DNA of 64,000 nucleotides, taken from the NCBI RefSeq assembly GCF_016863495.1, contig NZ_BOOZ01000006.1, positions 62,001-126,000 of the forward strand. Direction: 5' to 3'. The notes beneath the pieces are model-generated. The model saw only the letters and a list, made by a program, of their open reading frames with translations, did no database searches and was not told where the DNA came from. This stretch comes from Micromonospora andamanensis (GTDB lineage: Bacteria > Actinomycetota > Actinomycetes > Mycobacteriales > Micromonosporaceae). Positions 54,468 through 62,200 of this stretch are shown here, one piece after another (the first letter of the stretch is position 1; the number at the start of each line of letters is the position of its first letter). The position numbers were made by a program, and so were the translations under genes.

Positions 54468-55628
54468 GACGGCCTGCGGGGTGGGTCGCTGGCGGACCGC
54501 CCAGAGCGCCACCTCGGTACGGGACGCGGTGCCGGTCTTGCGCAGCAGGTTGGAGACGTGCACGGTGACCGTCCGCACCGAGATGCCGAGGGCCCGCGCC
54601 ACCTGCTTGTTGGACATGCCGGCGACCAGGCATTCGAGCACCTCCACCTCCCGGCCGGTCAGGCAGACCGGAGGCGGGGACGTCGGCCCCGCACCGGACT
54701 GGGACGCCGACCTCGGAGCGGACCCGGACTCCGGCGCGGCACGGCGACGCGCCAACCGGCCAGGACCGGACTCCGGCCCGGCGAACCGGGACGCAGGCAC
54801 GGCAGGCACGGCCGGACGGGACGGGGACAGCGCGGGATCGGACCCGGGCGGCACGGGCGAGCCGGCCGGGACCAGGAGGGCGTCGAGATCCTGCCCGGCG
54901 TGCGCGGCGAGCAGCTCGGTGAGGGCGTACGGGTTGCCGTCGGTGCGCCGCCAGACCTCGTGCACCAGTTCGGGGCGGGGGTTCGCATACACCTGGGTCA
55001 GCACCTCGGCGACCTCGGCCGGGCGCAGCGGCCCGAGATGCTGGCGCACCACGCCGCGTACCCCGCAGAGGCGGGCCAGGGTGCGGCCGGCGAGTTCCGG
55101 TGAGACCGCGCGCGCGGCGGGCCTGGTCGCCACCACCAGCAGCGCCGGCAGCCCGTCGGCGGTGGCCAGTTCGCCCACCAGGTTGAGGCTGGCCGGGTCG
55201 AGGGCGTGCAGATCCTCCACCACGAGCACCGCCGGGCCGGCGCCGACAAGCACCCGGACGGTACGCACGGCCAGCCGGAGCAGGGTGCCGGGGGCGTAGC
55301 GCTCACGCGGCGCGGTGGGCTGCTGGGCGAGCCAGGCCAGCGCGTCGGCCGGCAGGTCGAGCCGGGTGGTCTCGCGTCCGCTCAGCGCGGCGGCCAACCA
55401 GTCGTACGGGGCGGGGCTGTGCACCCGGGCGGTGCCGCTGAGCACCACCTCCGGTCGCGGGGTGAAGCCGTCCAGCGCAGCGGCGACAAGCAGGCTCTTG
55501 CCCACCCCCGGTCCCCCGGTGACGACCGCGACAGCCGGCGAGCGGCGCCGTCCCGCGACCACGCTGGACCAGGCCCGGTCCAGCTCAGCCAGCTCACCGG
55601 CACGCCCGACCATGGACACCGGCAACAT
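54423..55628 (-). CDS. LuxR-family regulator with AAA ATPase domain
   Basis: This 401-residue protein is of the LAL-like type but short. The N-terminal AAA domain (about 1-240; Walker A GGPGVGKS, Walker B AVLVVEDLHALDP) is followed by a Pro/Gly/Ser linker (about 255-325) and a LuxR helix-turn-helix (about 330-385; LTGREVEVLECLVAGMSNKQVARALGISVRTVTVHVSNLLRKTG). The last residues derive from the hairpin repeat. The usual tetratricopeptide-like region is absent. It diverges from the PP2C gene across a palindrome at 55638. Confidence 0.9.
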   Translation of the reverse strand: MLPVSMVGRAGELAELDRAWSSVVAGRRRSPAVAVVTGGPGVGKSLLVAAALDGFTPRPEVVLSGTARVHSPAPYDWLAAALSGRETTRLDLPADALAWLAQQPTAPRERYAPGTLLRLAVRTVRVLVGAGPAVLVVEDLHALDPASLNLVGELATADGLPALLVVATRPAARAVSPELAGRTLARLCGVRGVVRQHLGPLRPAEVAEVLTQVYANPRPELVHEVWRRTDGNPYALTELLAAHAGQDLDALLVPAGSPVPPGSDPALSPSRPAVPAVPASRFAGPESGPGRLARRRAAPESGSAPRSASQSGAGPTSPPPVCLTGREVEVLECLVAGMSNKQVARALGISVRTVTVHVSNLLRKTGTASRTEVALWAVRQRPTPQAVDHEVVAGASAYPPQ

Positions 55629-55637
55629 TCCTCAACC

Positions 55638-55655
55638 CTACGCAGTAGTGCGTAG
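55638..55655. promoter_or_regulatory. palindrome between LuxR and PP2C genes
   Basis: CTACGCA-GTAG-TGCGTAG is a perfect 7-bp inverted repeat in the 62-nt divergent spacer. Symmetry and position suit a LuxR dimer site controlling both genes. Confidence 0.6.
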
Positions 55656-55690
55656 AGACGCGGGAAGGGTCTTCTTGGCAAGCTTGTCCC

Positions 55691-56410
55691 ATGACGCTGA
55701 TCCTCCGCTCGGCCATCCTCAACGACATCGGTCTGGTCCGGACCAACAACGAGGACTCCGCCCTTGCCGGTGAGCGCCTCGTCGCGGTGGCCGACGGCAT
55801 GGGTGGGCTGCCCGCAGGCGAGGTGGCCAGTGAGATCGTCATCCGGATCCTCGACGAGCTGGTCCCGCCGACCGCACCGGACGCCGCCGCCGAGGCGCTT
55901 CGCGCCGTGGTGAGCACCGCCAACCAGCGCATCCACGCCGCGATCGTCGCCGACCCCGAACGGGACGGCATGGGTACGACGCTGACCGCGGCCCTGCTCG
56001 CCGGGGAGACGTTGGTGCTGGCGCAGGTCGGCGACTCCCGCTGCTACCTGCTCCGCGACGGCCAACTGCGCCAGCTGACCCGGGATGACACGTTCGTGCA
56101 GGCGCTCGTCGACCAGGGCGCTCTCCTTCCCGAGCAGGCCCGTCACCACCCGCAGCGGTCGCTTGTCACCCGGGCGGTGCAGGGCGCCGACGCGCCGCCG
56201 ACGATGGGCGCGGTGACCCTGGCCGCCGGTGACCGGCTGCTGCTGTGCAGCGACGGGCTCTCCGACTACGTGACCGACGACGCGATCGCCACCACCCTGG
56301 GCATGCACGCCGACCGCCACCAGTGCGGCGAGCAGCTGGTGAAGCTCGCCCACCAGGCCGGCGCGCCGGACAACGTCACAGTGGTCATCTCCGACGTCGT
56401 CGCTGGCTGA
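55691..56410 (+). CDS. PP2C-family serine/threonine phosphatase
   Basis: This 239-residue PPM phosphatase has all metal-binding motifs: VRTNNEDS, VADGMGGLPAGEVAS, GMGTTLTAALLAG, VGDSRCYLLRDG, LLLCSDGLSDYVTDD and PDNVTVVI. It would reverse Ser/Thr kinase or STAS phosphorylation in the cytoplasm. Unlike PstP of the cell-division cluster it has no transmembrane segment. No kinase gene is adjacent. Confidence 0.95.
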   Translation: MTLILRSAILNDIGLVRTNNEDSALAGERLVAVADGMGGLPAGEVASEIVIRILDELVPPTAPDAAAEALRAVVSTANQRIHAAIVADPERDGMGTTLTAALLAGETLVLAQVGDSRCYLLRDGQLRQLTRDDTFVQALVDQGALLPEQARHHPQRSLVTRAVQGADAPPTMGAVTLAAGDRLLLCSDGLSDYVTDDAIATTLGMHADRHQCGEQLVKLAHQAGAPDNVTVVISDVVAG

Positions 56411-56445
56411 GGTGGGTCGGCACGGTCGGTCGGACCGTCGCGACC

Positions 56446-56483
56446 GCACTAGGTAGTTGTGCCATCTAGATAGCGGCACTAGG
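56446..56483. promoter_or_regulatory. possible PadR operator with repeated GCACTAGG
   Basis: GCACTAGG occurs at 56446-56453 and again at 56476-56483, flanking the palindrome ATCTAGAT (56464-56471). The region lies 10-47 nt before the padR start and is the likely promoter-operator. Confidence 0.5.
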
Positions 56484-56492
56484 GTTCGGCCT

Positions 56493-56831
56493 GTGGATTC
56501 CGATCGTCGGGGGCAGTGGCTGCGCGGGGTGCTCGACCTTTGCGTGCTCGCCCTGCTGCGCGACGGCGAGTCCTACGGCTACCAGCTCGCCCAGTCGCTC
56601 GACGCCGTAGGCGTCGGACCGATCCAGGGCGGCACGCTCTACCCGGTGCTGCTGCGGCTGCAACGCACCGGCCTGGTCACCGCGCGGTGGCGGGAGGGCG
56701 ATTCCGGTCCGGCCCGCAAGTACTACCAACTCACCGACGACGGGCGAGCGGCCCTGCGGCACGGCGGCAACGCCTGGTTGGCGTTCGTGGCCCCGGTGAC
56801 CAGCATCGTCACGAAGGGGGTCGACGGGTGA
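56493..56831 (+). CDS. PadR family transcriptional regulator (second)
   Basis: This 112-residue PadR winged helix lacks the long C-terminal domain (PadR-s2 type): LDLCVLALLRDGESYGYQLAQSLDAVGVGPIQGGTLYPVLLRLQRTGLVTARWREGDSGPARKYYQLT. The GTG at 56493 has AGGG upstream. It is translationally coupled (GTGA) to an ABC ATPase gene, so it controls that exporter. Confidence 0.93.
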   Translation: MDSDRRGQWLRGVLDLCVLALLRDGESYGYQLAQSLDAVGVGPIQGGTLYPVLLRLQRTGLVTARWREGDSGPARKYYQLTDDGRAALRHGGNAWLAFVAPVTSIVTKGVDG

Positions 56832-57646
56832 ACACCGACGACTGGCTGCGGGCGTTCGCGGCCGAGCTGTACCAGCGCCGGGTGGGCCGCGACGCCGCCC
56901 GGCATGTGGTCGCCGAGGCGGCCACCCACCTCCGCGAGGGCGGCGGTGATCCGTGGCTGGTCTTCGGCTCGCCGCAGGCGTACGCCGCCGCCATCGTGGA
57001 GAGCATCGGCACCGCGCCCGGCCCGCGCCCCGGCCCCGTCCGGCTGCACGCCCGGGGCATCACCAAGCGGTACGGCCGGCAGGTGGTGCTCCGCGACGCG
57101 TCGCTCACCGTACGGGCCGGACAGATCGCCGCGGTGGTCGGCGCGAACGGCTGCGGCAAGAGCACCTTCCTGCGGATCTGCGCCGGCCTGGTCTCGCCGG
57201 ACGCCGGGGAGGTGACCGTCTCGGGTCGGCTGGGCTACTGCCCGCAGCAGGGCGGCACCGCCGACTTCCTGCTGCCCGACGAGCACTTCGTGCTGGTGGG
57301 CGCCGCTCAGGGCGTACCTCGAGGGCCGGCCCGGCGGGCCGGCCGCGCGGCGGCCCGCGACCTCGGCTGGGACGCCGAGAGCGCCGTGCTGGCCCGGCAC
57401 CTCTCCGGTGGCACGCGACAGAAACTGAACCTCACCATGTCCACCCTGACGCAGCCGGACGTGCTGCTGCTCGACGAGCCGTACCAGGGCTTCGACCAGG
57501 GCAGCTACGTCAACCTCTGGGACCAGCTGACCCGGCTGCGCGACGAGGGACGGGCCATCGTGGTGGTGACCCACCTGCTCAACCAGCTCGACCGGGTCGA
57601 CCTGGTGCTCGACCTGACCCCCGCCCACCAGGGAGGCCGATCGTGA
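56828..57646 (+). CDS. ABC transporter ATP-binding protein with N-terminal helical domain
   Basis: This encodes 272 residues. The first 70 residues (LRAFAAELYQRRVGRDAARHVVAEAATHLREGG) are a helical domain like that of PadR-linked DUF1700/HAAS proteins, fused to the ATPase: Walker A GANGCGKST, signature LSGGTRQK, Walker B VLLLDEPYQGFD and H-loop VVTHLL. The fusion is unusual. It is coupled to padR upstream and the permease downstream (both GTGA). Confidence 0.92.
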   Translation: MNTDDWLRAFAAELYQRRVGRDAARHVVAEAATHLREGGGDPWLVFGSPQAYAAAIVESIGTAPGPRPGPVRLHARGITKRYGRQVVLRDASLTVRAGQIAAVVGANGCGKSTFLRICAGLVSPDAGEVTVSGRLGYCPQQGGTADFLLPDEHFVLVGAAQGVPRGPARRAGRAAARDLGWDAESAVLARHLSGGTRQKLNLTMSTLTQPDVLLLDEPYQGFDQGSYVNLWDQLTRLRDEGRAIVVVTHLLNQLDRVDLVLDLTPAHQGGRS

Positions 57647-58335
57647 ACCGGCTGGTCACCGTGGCCGAGATGACGCTGCGGGAGTTGGCGCGCCGCCGGG
57701 GCGTGATCCTGCTCCTGCTGCTGATGCCGTTGACCTTCTGGCTGATCCGGCGCGACTCCTACGTCGGGCAGTCCGTGCGTGCGCTGCTGCTCGGCATCAG
57801 CTGGGCGGTAAGCACCGCAGCCCTCTTCGCCACAAGCGCGGCCCGCGAGCTGGAACCCCGGCTGCGGCTCGCCGGCTACCGGCCGCACCACCTCTACATC
57901 GGGCGGATGCTCGGCCTGTGGGCGCTGGGGCTGGCCATCGCGGTGCCGTTCTTCCTGCTCACCGTCGTCGACGCGAACAACCTGCGGTACGGCGGGATCG
58001 CCGTGGCGATGCTCTGCTGCGTGGCGGTGGCGGCACCGTTCGGCATGCTGATCGGCGCGCTGCTGCCCCGCGAACTTGAGGGCACACTGCTGCTGCTCAC
58101 AGTAGTGGCGATGCAGATGCTGCTCGACCCGGCCGACGCCGGGGCGAAACTGACGCCGTTCTGGTCGAGCCGGGAGATCGCCACCTGGGCTGTGGACCAC
58201 ACCGACGACGGTTACCTGACCCGCGGTTTCCTGCACGGGATGGTGGTCACCGTGCTGCTGATCGTGACGGTGGCGGGGGTCTTCGCCGTCCGGCTACGCC
58301 GACGGCGGCACCTGCACCACGTGCCGATCGCCTGA
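57643..58335 (+). CDS. ABC-2 type transporter permease
   Basis: This encodes 230 residues with about six helices. It begins LVTVAEMTLRELARRRGVILLLLLMPLTF, and LFATSAARELEPRLRLAGYRPHHLYIGRML is the typical ABC-2 coupling segment. The start GTG at 57643 has GGGAGG upstream and overlaps the ATPase stop. It completes the padR-ABC unit; the substrate is unknown. Confidence 0.9.
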   Translation: MNRLVTVAEMTLRELARRRGVILLLLLMPLTFWLIRRDSYVGQSVRALLLGISWAVSTAALFATSAARELEPRLRLAGYRPHHLYIGRMLGLWALGLAIAVPFFLLTVVDANNLRYGGIAVAMLCCVAVAAPFGMLIGALLPRELEGTLLLLTVVAMQMLLDPADAGAKLTPFWSSREIATWAVDHTDDGYLTRGFLHGMVVTVLLIVTVAGVFAVRLRRRRHLHHVPIA

Positions 58336-58359
58336 TCCGTCCGGCCCACGGCGGGGCTG

Positions 58360-58389
58360 GGCTTCATCGACACAGGCTTCATTGACACA
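58360..58389. repeat. tandem 15-bp repeat upstream of the lipoprotein gene
   Basis: GGCTTCATCGACACA (58360-58374) is followed directly by GGCTTCATTGACACA (58375-58389), one mismatch. It lies 18 nt before the lipoprotein start and could be a direct-repeat regulator site or a slippage product. Confidence 0.6.
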
Positions 58390-58406
58390 GGCCCTAGCAT
58401 CACGGG

Positions 58407-59621
58407 GTGCGCCTCAGATCCTCCACCGCCACCGTCGCGTTCGGCGTCGCCATCGCCATGCTCACCGCGTGCAGCCCGTCCGTGCCGAGCGCTGACCCGC
58501 GCGGCGCGCAGGCCCCGGGGGGCGGTGCCTCCTCGACGCCCAGCGCGCCGGGGCAGGAGCCGGGCGCGCAGGCCAACCCGGCGGCGCAGACCGGGTTGGG
58601 CAGCCCGGACCCCACTGCCAGCCCCTCCCCGTCCGGCGCGCCCCGGCAGGCACGCGACACCGGCAACCCGAGCGGACGGGTGACCGTTCCGGCAGCCGGG
58701 CGGGCGGTCGACACGTCAAAGCCGACCCGTACCGTCGGTGACGGCACCGCCGACAGTTGCACCTCCGCCGCCGTCATCCGGGCGGTCGCGGCCGGCGGGA
58801 TCATCACCTTCGACTGCGGCCCCGACCCGGTGACCATCCGGATGACCGCCACCGCCAAGGTACGCAACGCCAACGGCCCGCAGGTGGTGCTCGACGGTGG
58901 TGGCAAGATCACCCTCAGCGGGCAGGGGAAGCGGCGCATCCTCTACATGAACACCTGCGACGCGTTGCAGGGCTGGACCACCTCGCACTGCGACAACCAG
59001 GATCACCCGCGACTGACCGTGCAGAACCTCACCTTCGCCGACGGTGACGCCACCGGCCAGCGCACCGACGGCGGCGGCGGAGGGGCGATCTTCGTCCGGG
59101 GCGGCCGGTTCAAGGTGGTCAACTCGCGCTTCGTCGACAACCGCTGCGACCGGACCGGCCCGGACCTGGGCGGTGCCGCGATCCGGGTCCTCGACCAGCA
59201 CGACGACCAGCCGGTGTACGTGGTCAACAGCACCTTCACCGGCGGTTCCTGCGCCAACGGCGGTGCGCTGAGCAGCATCGGTGTGTCCTGGGTGGTCCTC
59301 AACAGCGTGCTGCGGGACAACGACGCGGTGGGCGAGGGCGCCAACCCGGCCCGCTCCGGCACGCCTGGCGGCGGCAGCGGCGGAGCGATCTACTGCGACG
59401 GCAACACGTTCTCCGTACGCCTCGCCGGCACGGTCGTCGAGGACAACGACGCCCGGGAGGGCGGTGGGGCGATCTTCTTCGTCAGCAACGACCGCACCGG
59501 CACCCTGCGCATCGAGAACTCAACCCTGCGCCGCAACCCCAGCCATGGCTTCCAGACCCACCCCGGCATCTTCTACCAGGGCTCCGGCAAGCCGACGTTC
59601 ACCGCCTCCACCATCCGCTGA
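58407..59621 (+). CDS. surface lipoprotein with right-handed beta-helix domain
   Basis: The 404-residue product has a signal peptide with lipobox LTA-Cys22. A Pro/Gly/Ser/Ala-rich linker (about 23-105) spans the wall, then a parallel beta-helix domain (about 110-400) begins with DGTADSCTSAAVIRAVAAGG. It contains repeated short strands such as NSRFVDNRCD, NSTFTGGSC, NSVLRDNDA and NSTLRRNPSH, each with the GGAI(F/Y) pattern of Pmp-like/pectate-lyase-like repeats. Enzymatic acids of polysaccharide lyases are not clear. It may bind or cut glycans at the surface. The start is a GTG at 58407. Confidence 0.85.
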   Translation: MRLRSSTATVAFGVAIAMLTACSPSVPSADPRGAQAPGGGASSTPSAPGQEPGAQANPAAQTGLGSPDPTASPSPSGAPRQARDTGNPSGRVTVPAAGRAVDTSKPTRTVGDGTADSCTSAAVIRAVAAGGIITFDCGPDPVTIRMTATAKVRNANGPQVVLDGGGKITLSGQGKRRILYMNTCDALQGWTTSHCDNQDHPRLTVQNLTFADGDATGQRTDGGGGGAIFVRGGRFKVVNSRFVDNRCDRTGPDLGGAAIRVLDQHDDQPVYVVNSTFTGGSCANGGALSSIGVSWVVLNSVLRDNDAVGEGANPARSGTPGGGSGGAIYCDGNTFSVRLAGTVVEDNDAREGGGAIFFVSNDRTGTLRIENSTLRRNPSHGFQTHPGIFYQGSGKPTFTASTIR

Positions 59622-59628
59622 CCCGGGG

Positions 59629-60678
59629 TCAGTAGGGGTTGCCCACGCCTGCGGGGAAGGTGGGCGAGATGGACAGGGGCGGGCTTGCGGTCTGCGACCG
59701 GTCGGCCAAGCCGCGGAACAACTCCCGCAGGGCGCTCACCGAGTCGACACTCGGGTGCCAGCCAAGCTCGGTCTCGGCCCGCTCACTGGACATCAGCGGC
59801 GCGTTGAGCGCCAGCTCCACCCAGCCCGCGTCAACAGGTTGCAGCCGCGCCCGCCAGGTGAGCGCGGCGGCGGCGCGCAGCACCGGGGCGGCCACCGGCA
59901 CCGTCCACCCGTGGAAGTGCCGGGCCACCAGCTCGGGAGTCAGCACCGGGTCCGCGGCGACATTGAAAGCACCGCGGGCGTCACTCATGATCGCCCAGGC
60001 GTACGCGTCAGCCACGTCGTCGGCGTGCACCACCTGCATCCGCAGCCGACGATTCGCCGGCACCAGCGGCAGCCGGCCGTACCGGAGCAGCCGCACCGGG
60101 GCCAGCGGGCCGAGGAAGTAGCGGCTGATCTCGGTGCCCGCCTCCCGTTGAAAGATCAACCCGGGACGCAGCCGGACCACCCGTAGGCTCGGGTGGCTCC
60201 GCTCGATCCCGTCGAGCATCTCCTCGACCGCCGCCTTGTCCTGGCTGTACGACGACCCGGGCACGCCTGTCGTCGGCCAGCGCTCACTTATCGGCGCGTC
60301 CTTCGGGCCGGGCGCGTAGGTGCCGACCGACGAGGCGTACACCAGGGCCGGCACCCGGGCGCGCAGCACCGCGTCGACCACCGCCCGGCTGCCGCCGACA
60401 TTTGTCCGCCGCAACACGTGCTGGTCGTGGCTGGGCTGGATCTGCCAGGCCAGGTGCACCACCGCGTCGGCACCGGCGAAGACGCCGGCAAGCTCGTCCG
60501 CCGCGCCCGCCAGCCCGATGTCGCAGGAGTGCCACCGCACCGCGTCGTACGGCTCACCCGCCCCGGCCGGCGGCAACCGCCGCGCCACCCCGACGATCTC
60601 CACGTCGCGCTCGCGCCGCAACCGACGCAGCAGCGCCGACCCGACGTTCCCGCTCGCTCCCACGACCACGATCCGCAT
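59629..60678 (-). CDS. NAD-dependent epimerase/dehydratase (extended SDR)
   Basis: This 349-residue Rossmann protein has the NAD motif VVVGASGNVGSALLRRL (near the N-terminus), an active-site-like Ser/Tyr region (YASSVGTYAPGP, then SSYSQDKAAVEEML, where YxxxK is Tyr-Ser-Gln-Asp-Lys) and AFNVAADPVLT. It resembles the SDR family of sugar-nucleotide epimerases with unknown substrate. It is convergent with the lipoprotein gene (7-nt gap). ATG 60678 begins the Rossmann strand directly. Confidence 0.92.
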   Translation of the reverse strand: MRIVVVGASGNVGSALLRRLRRERDVEIVGVARRLPPAGAGEPYDAVRWHSCDIGLAGAADELAGVFAGADAVVHLAWQIQPSHDQHVLRRTNVGGSRAVVDAVLRARVPALVYASSVGTYAPGPKDAPISERWPTTGVPGSSYSQDKAAVEEMLDGIERSHPSLRVVRLRPGLIFQREAGTEISRYFLGPLAPVRLLRYGRLPLVPANRRLRMQVVHADDVADAYAWAIMSDARGAFNVAADPVLTPELVARHFHGWTVPVAAPVLRAAAALTWRARLQPVDAGWVELALNAPLMSSERAETELGWHPSVDSVSALRELFRGLADRSQTASPPLSISPTFPAGVGNPY

Positions 60679-60768
60679 GCCCGGTCCGTACCCGGTCAGC
60701 CGCTTTCCAAGCTTGCCGCTGCCAGCTCGGTCCCAGCCGCGCACTCGGGTGCCACCGGCGCCGGCCGC

Positions 60769-61254
60769 TCAGCGGGCGAGCAGCGCGCCGATCAGGCAGG
60801 CGAAGGCAGCGGCCGAGCTGACCGTCCGGACCAGGTTCCACCGCACCCACGGCTCCTCGAACCAGTCCCGTACCCCCGCCAGATCGTCGATCCCGTCAAC
60901 CGGCCCCGCAGCCTCCAACCGGTTGTTGAGCGGCACGTTGCACCGCCCGGTGACCCCGAGCGTGATCAGATGGCCGACCAGCGCGGCGACGAGCCAGCCG
61001 AGCACCGCACCGCCGGTGCCGAGATGCCCGACCACCGCCACCACCACGAGCAGCGGCCCACCGAGAAATGCCGACAGGAACCAGCCGTTGATGATCTTCC
61101 GATTGATCGACTGCATGGTGCCGACCAGGGTCCGACCGTCCGTCGCGGCCAGACCCGGCATCACCGAGCAGGCGTACGCGAAGAACAGCCCCGCCACCAG
61201 CCCGGTCGTCAGCGTGGCCCCGGCCAGGACGGCGAGACGAATCGGCTCCGACAT
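60769..61254 (-). CDS. DUF1772 family membrane protein
   Basis: This 161-residue protein has four helices and the DUF1772 pattern: GLVAGLFFAYACSVMPGLAATDGRTLVGTMQSINRKIINGWF near the start and NVPLNNRLEAAGP in the loop before the last helix. The family is sometimes annotated as anthrone-oxygenase-like; the function here is unknown. It lies 90 nt upstream of the epimerase on the same strand and may share a transcript. Confidence 0.88.
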   Translation of the reverse strand: MSEPIRLAVLAGATLTTGLVAGLFFAYACSVMPGLAATDGRTLVGTMQSINRKIINGWFLSAFLGGPLLVVVAVVGHLGTGGAVLGWLVAALVGHLITLGVTGRCNVPLNNRLEAAGPVDGIDDLAGVRDWFEEPWVRWNLVRTVSSAAAFACLIGALLAR

Positions 61255-61449
61255 GCGGCACCTCCACAGACACGGGGCAGCCGGCAGGACGCGGGGCCGC
61301 CCGGCCGACGACGAGGTCCGCGCGCCGGCCCAGCCGATCCTGCCAGCCGACGTCCACACTTGGCTGACCGGAGCCGCTGCCACCAGGCATCGACAGCGGG
61401 GCCGGAGCCGCGAGCCCGCTCCCACAGGTGTCCGGTAACCTGAGCGCGC

Positions 61450-61521
61450 GGGCCGCTAGCTCAATGGCAGAGCTGTGGACTTTTAATCCACTGTGGAAGT
61501 TCCTGTCCTTTACTACTGCCC
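61450..61521 (+). pseudogene. tRNA-Lys(TTT) with degenerate 3' half
   Basis: The 5' half is intact: acceptor strand GGGCCGC, D-arm GCTC...GAGC, anticodon stem GTGGA/TCCAC and loop CTTTTAA (anticodon TTT). After position 61500 the T-arm is broken: the loop reads TTCCTGT without the invariant A, its stem does not pair, and the 3' acceptor (ACTGCCC) matches the 5' strand at only five of seven positions. Either a decayed copy or the junction left by an integrative element at a tRNA. Confidence 0.6.
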
Positions 61522-62103
61522 GCAAAGTGCTTCCGTCCGGAATCTCGCCTGCTAATCCGGGTATAGGCCCTTCAGTATCAGCAGGTCAGCACAATCGTTG
61601 CTCACCGTAATCGCCTTGTCGGTCAGGCCCTCGAGGGCAGAAATCCAGCATCTAGGGATGGAGTCCATCTAGGGTCGCTGGCATCCGAGCACCCACGGAG
61701 CACCCACGGACCGAACGGCCCGCGCCCGGCGTGAGCCGTTCGGCGGAGCGGTTGGAAGCGGCGGCTCACTCGCAGCGGTCCTCGCTGCCCCGCCCGTACG
61801 CCTCGCACAATCCGCGCGTTGCCGGTAGACCCGAAGGCCGCGGCCACGCCGGGAGCTGCGGGGGTGATCTGATGCAGGCATGCCCGCAACACCACGGCCA
61901 CCCATGTCCGCTCCGGATCACCCGAAGGACGGTCTCGTGGCGCCACGCCTGCACCCTAAAGCGGCTTCACAACTACTCTCCGCGACGAGCATCTGCCAAA
62001 AGCGCCCCTGTTCTCAGCCAACCCGAACTCCTTCGCCTTGATGAATGCCATCTAGGCGAATACGTTCAGGTTGTCGACCACAGAGCGATAGGAGGAAGTT
62101 GCC
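61522..62103. other. non-coding, lower-GC stretch after the tRNA remnant
   Basis: No convincing gene is seen here; open frames such as 61731-62111 have no domain or clear start signal. The segment at 61500-61640 is visibly poorer in GC than the rest. The composition and position next to a broken tRNA suggest remnants of inserted DNA. Confidence 0.5.
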
Positions 62104-62130
62104 ATGCGTAATGGTGTCGAGTGGGACTGA
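62104..62130 (+). CDS. tiny leader-like ORF with strong Shine-Dalgarno
   Basis: AGGAGG at 62090-62095 lies 8 nt before an ATG that encodes MRNGVEWD and then TGA. The frame after this TGA stays open for 28 more codons, acidic in composition, and ends at 62217, overlapping the start of the next gene. So this is either a leader peptide, or a 37-codon small gene broken by a TGA at codon 9 (for example from TGG). Confidence 0.35.
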   Translation: MRNGVEWD

Positions 62131-62200
62131 ACTTGGGGTAAGCACGCTGCTACTGTGGATGACGCTTCGAGTGAGGCAGACGACCACAGGGGACTAATCG

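Noticed and set aside
61731..62111. A 126-codon frame in the region after the tRNA remnant
   Set aside because: No ribosome site, no recognisable domain, and Arg/Ser/His-rich composition as in random frames.
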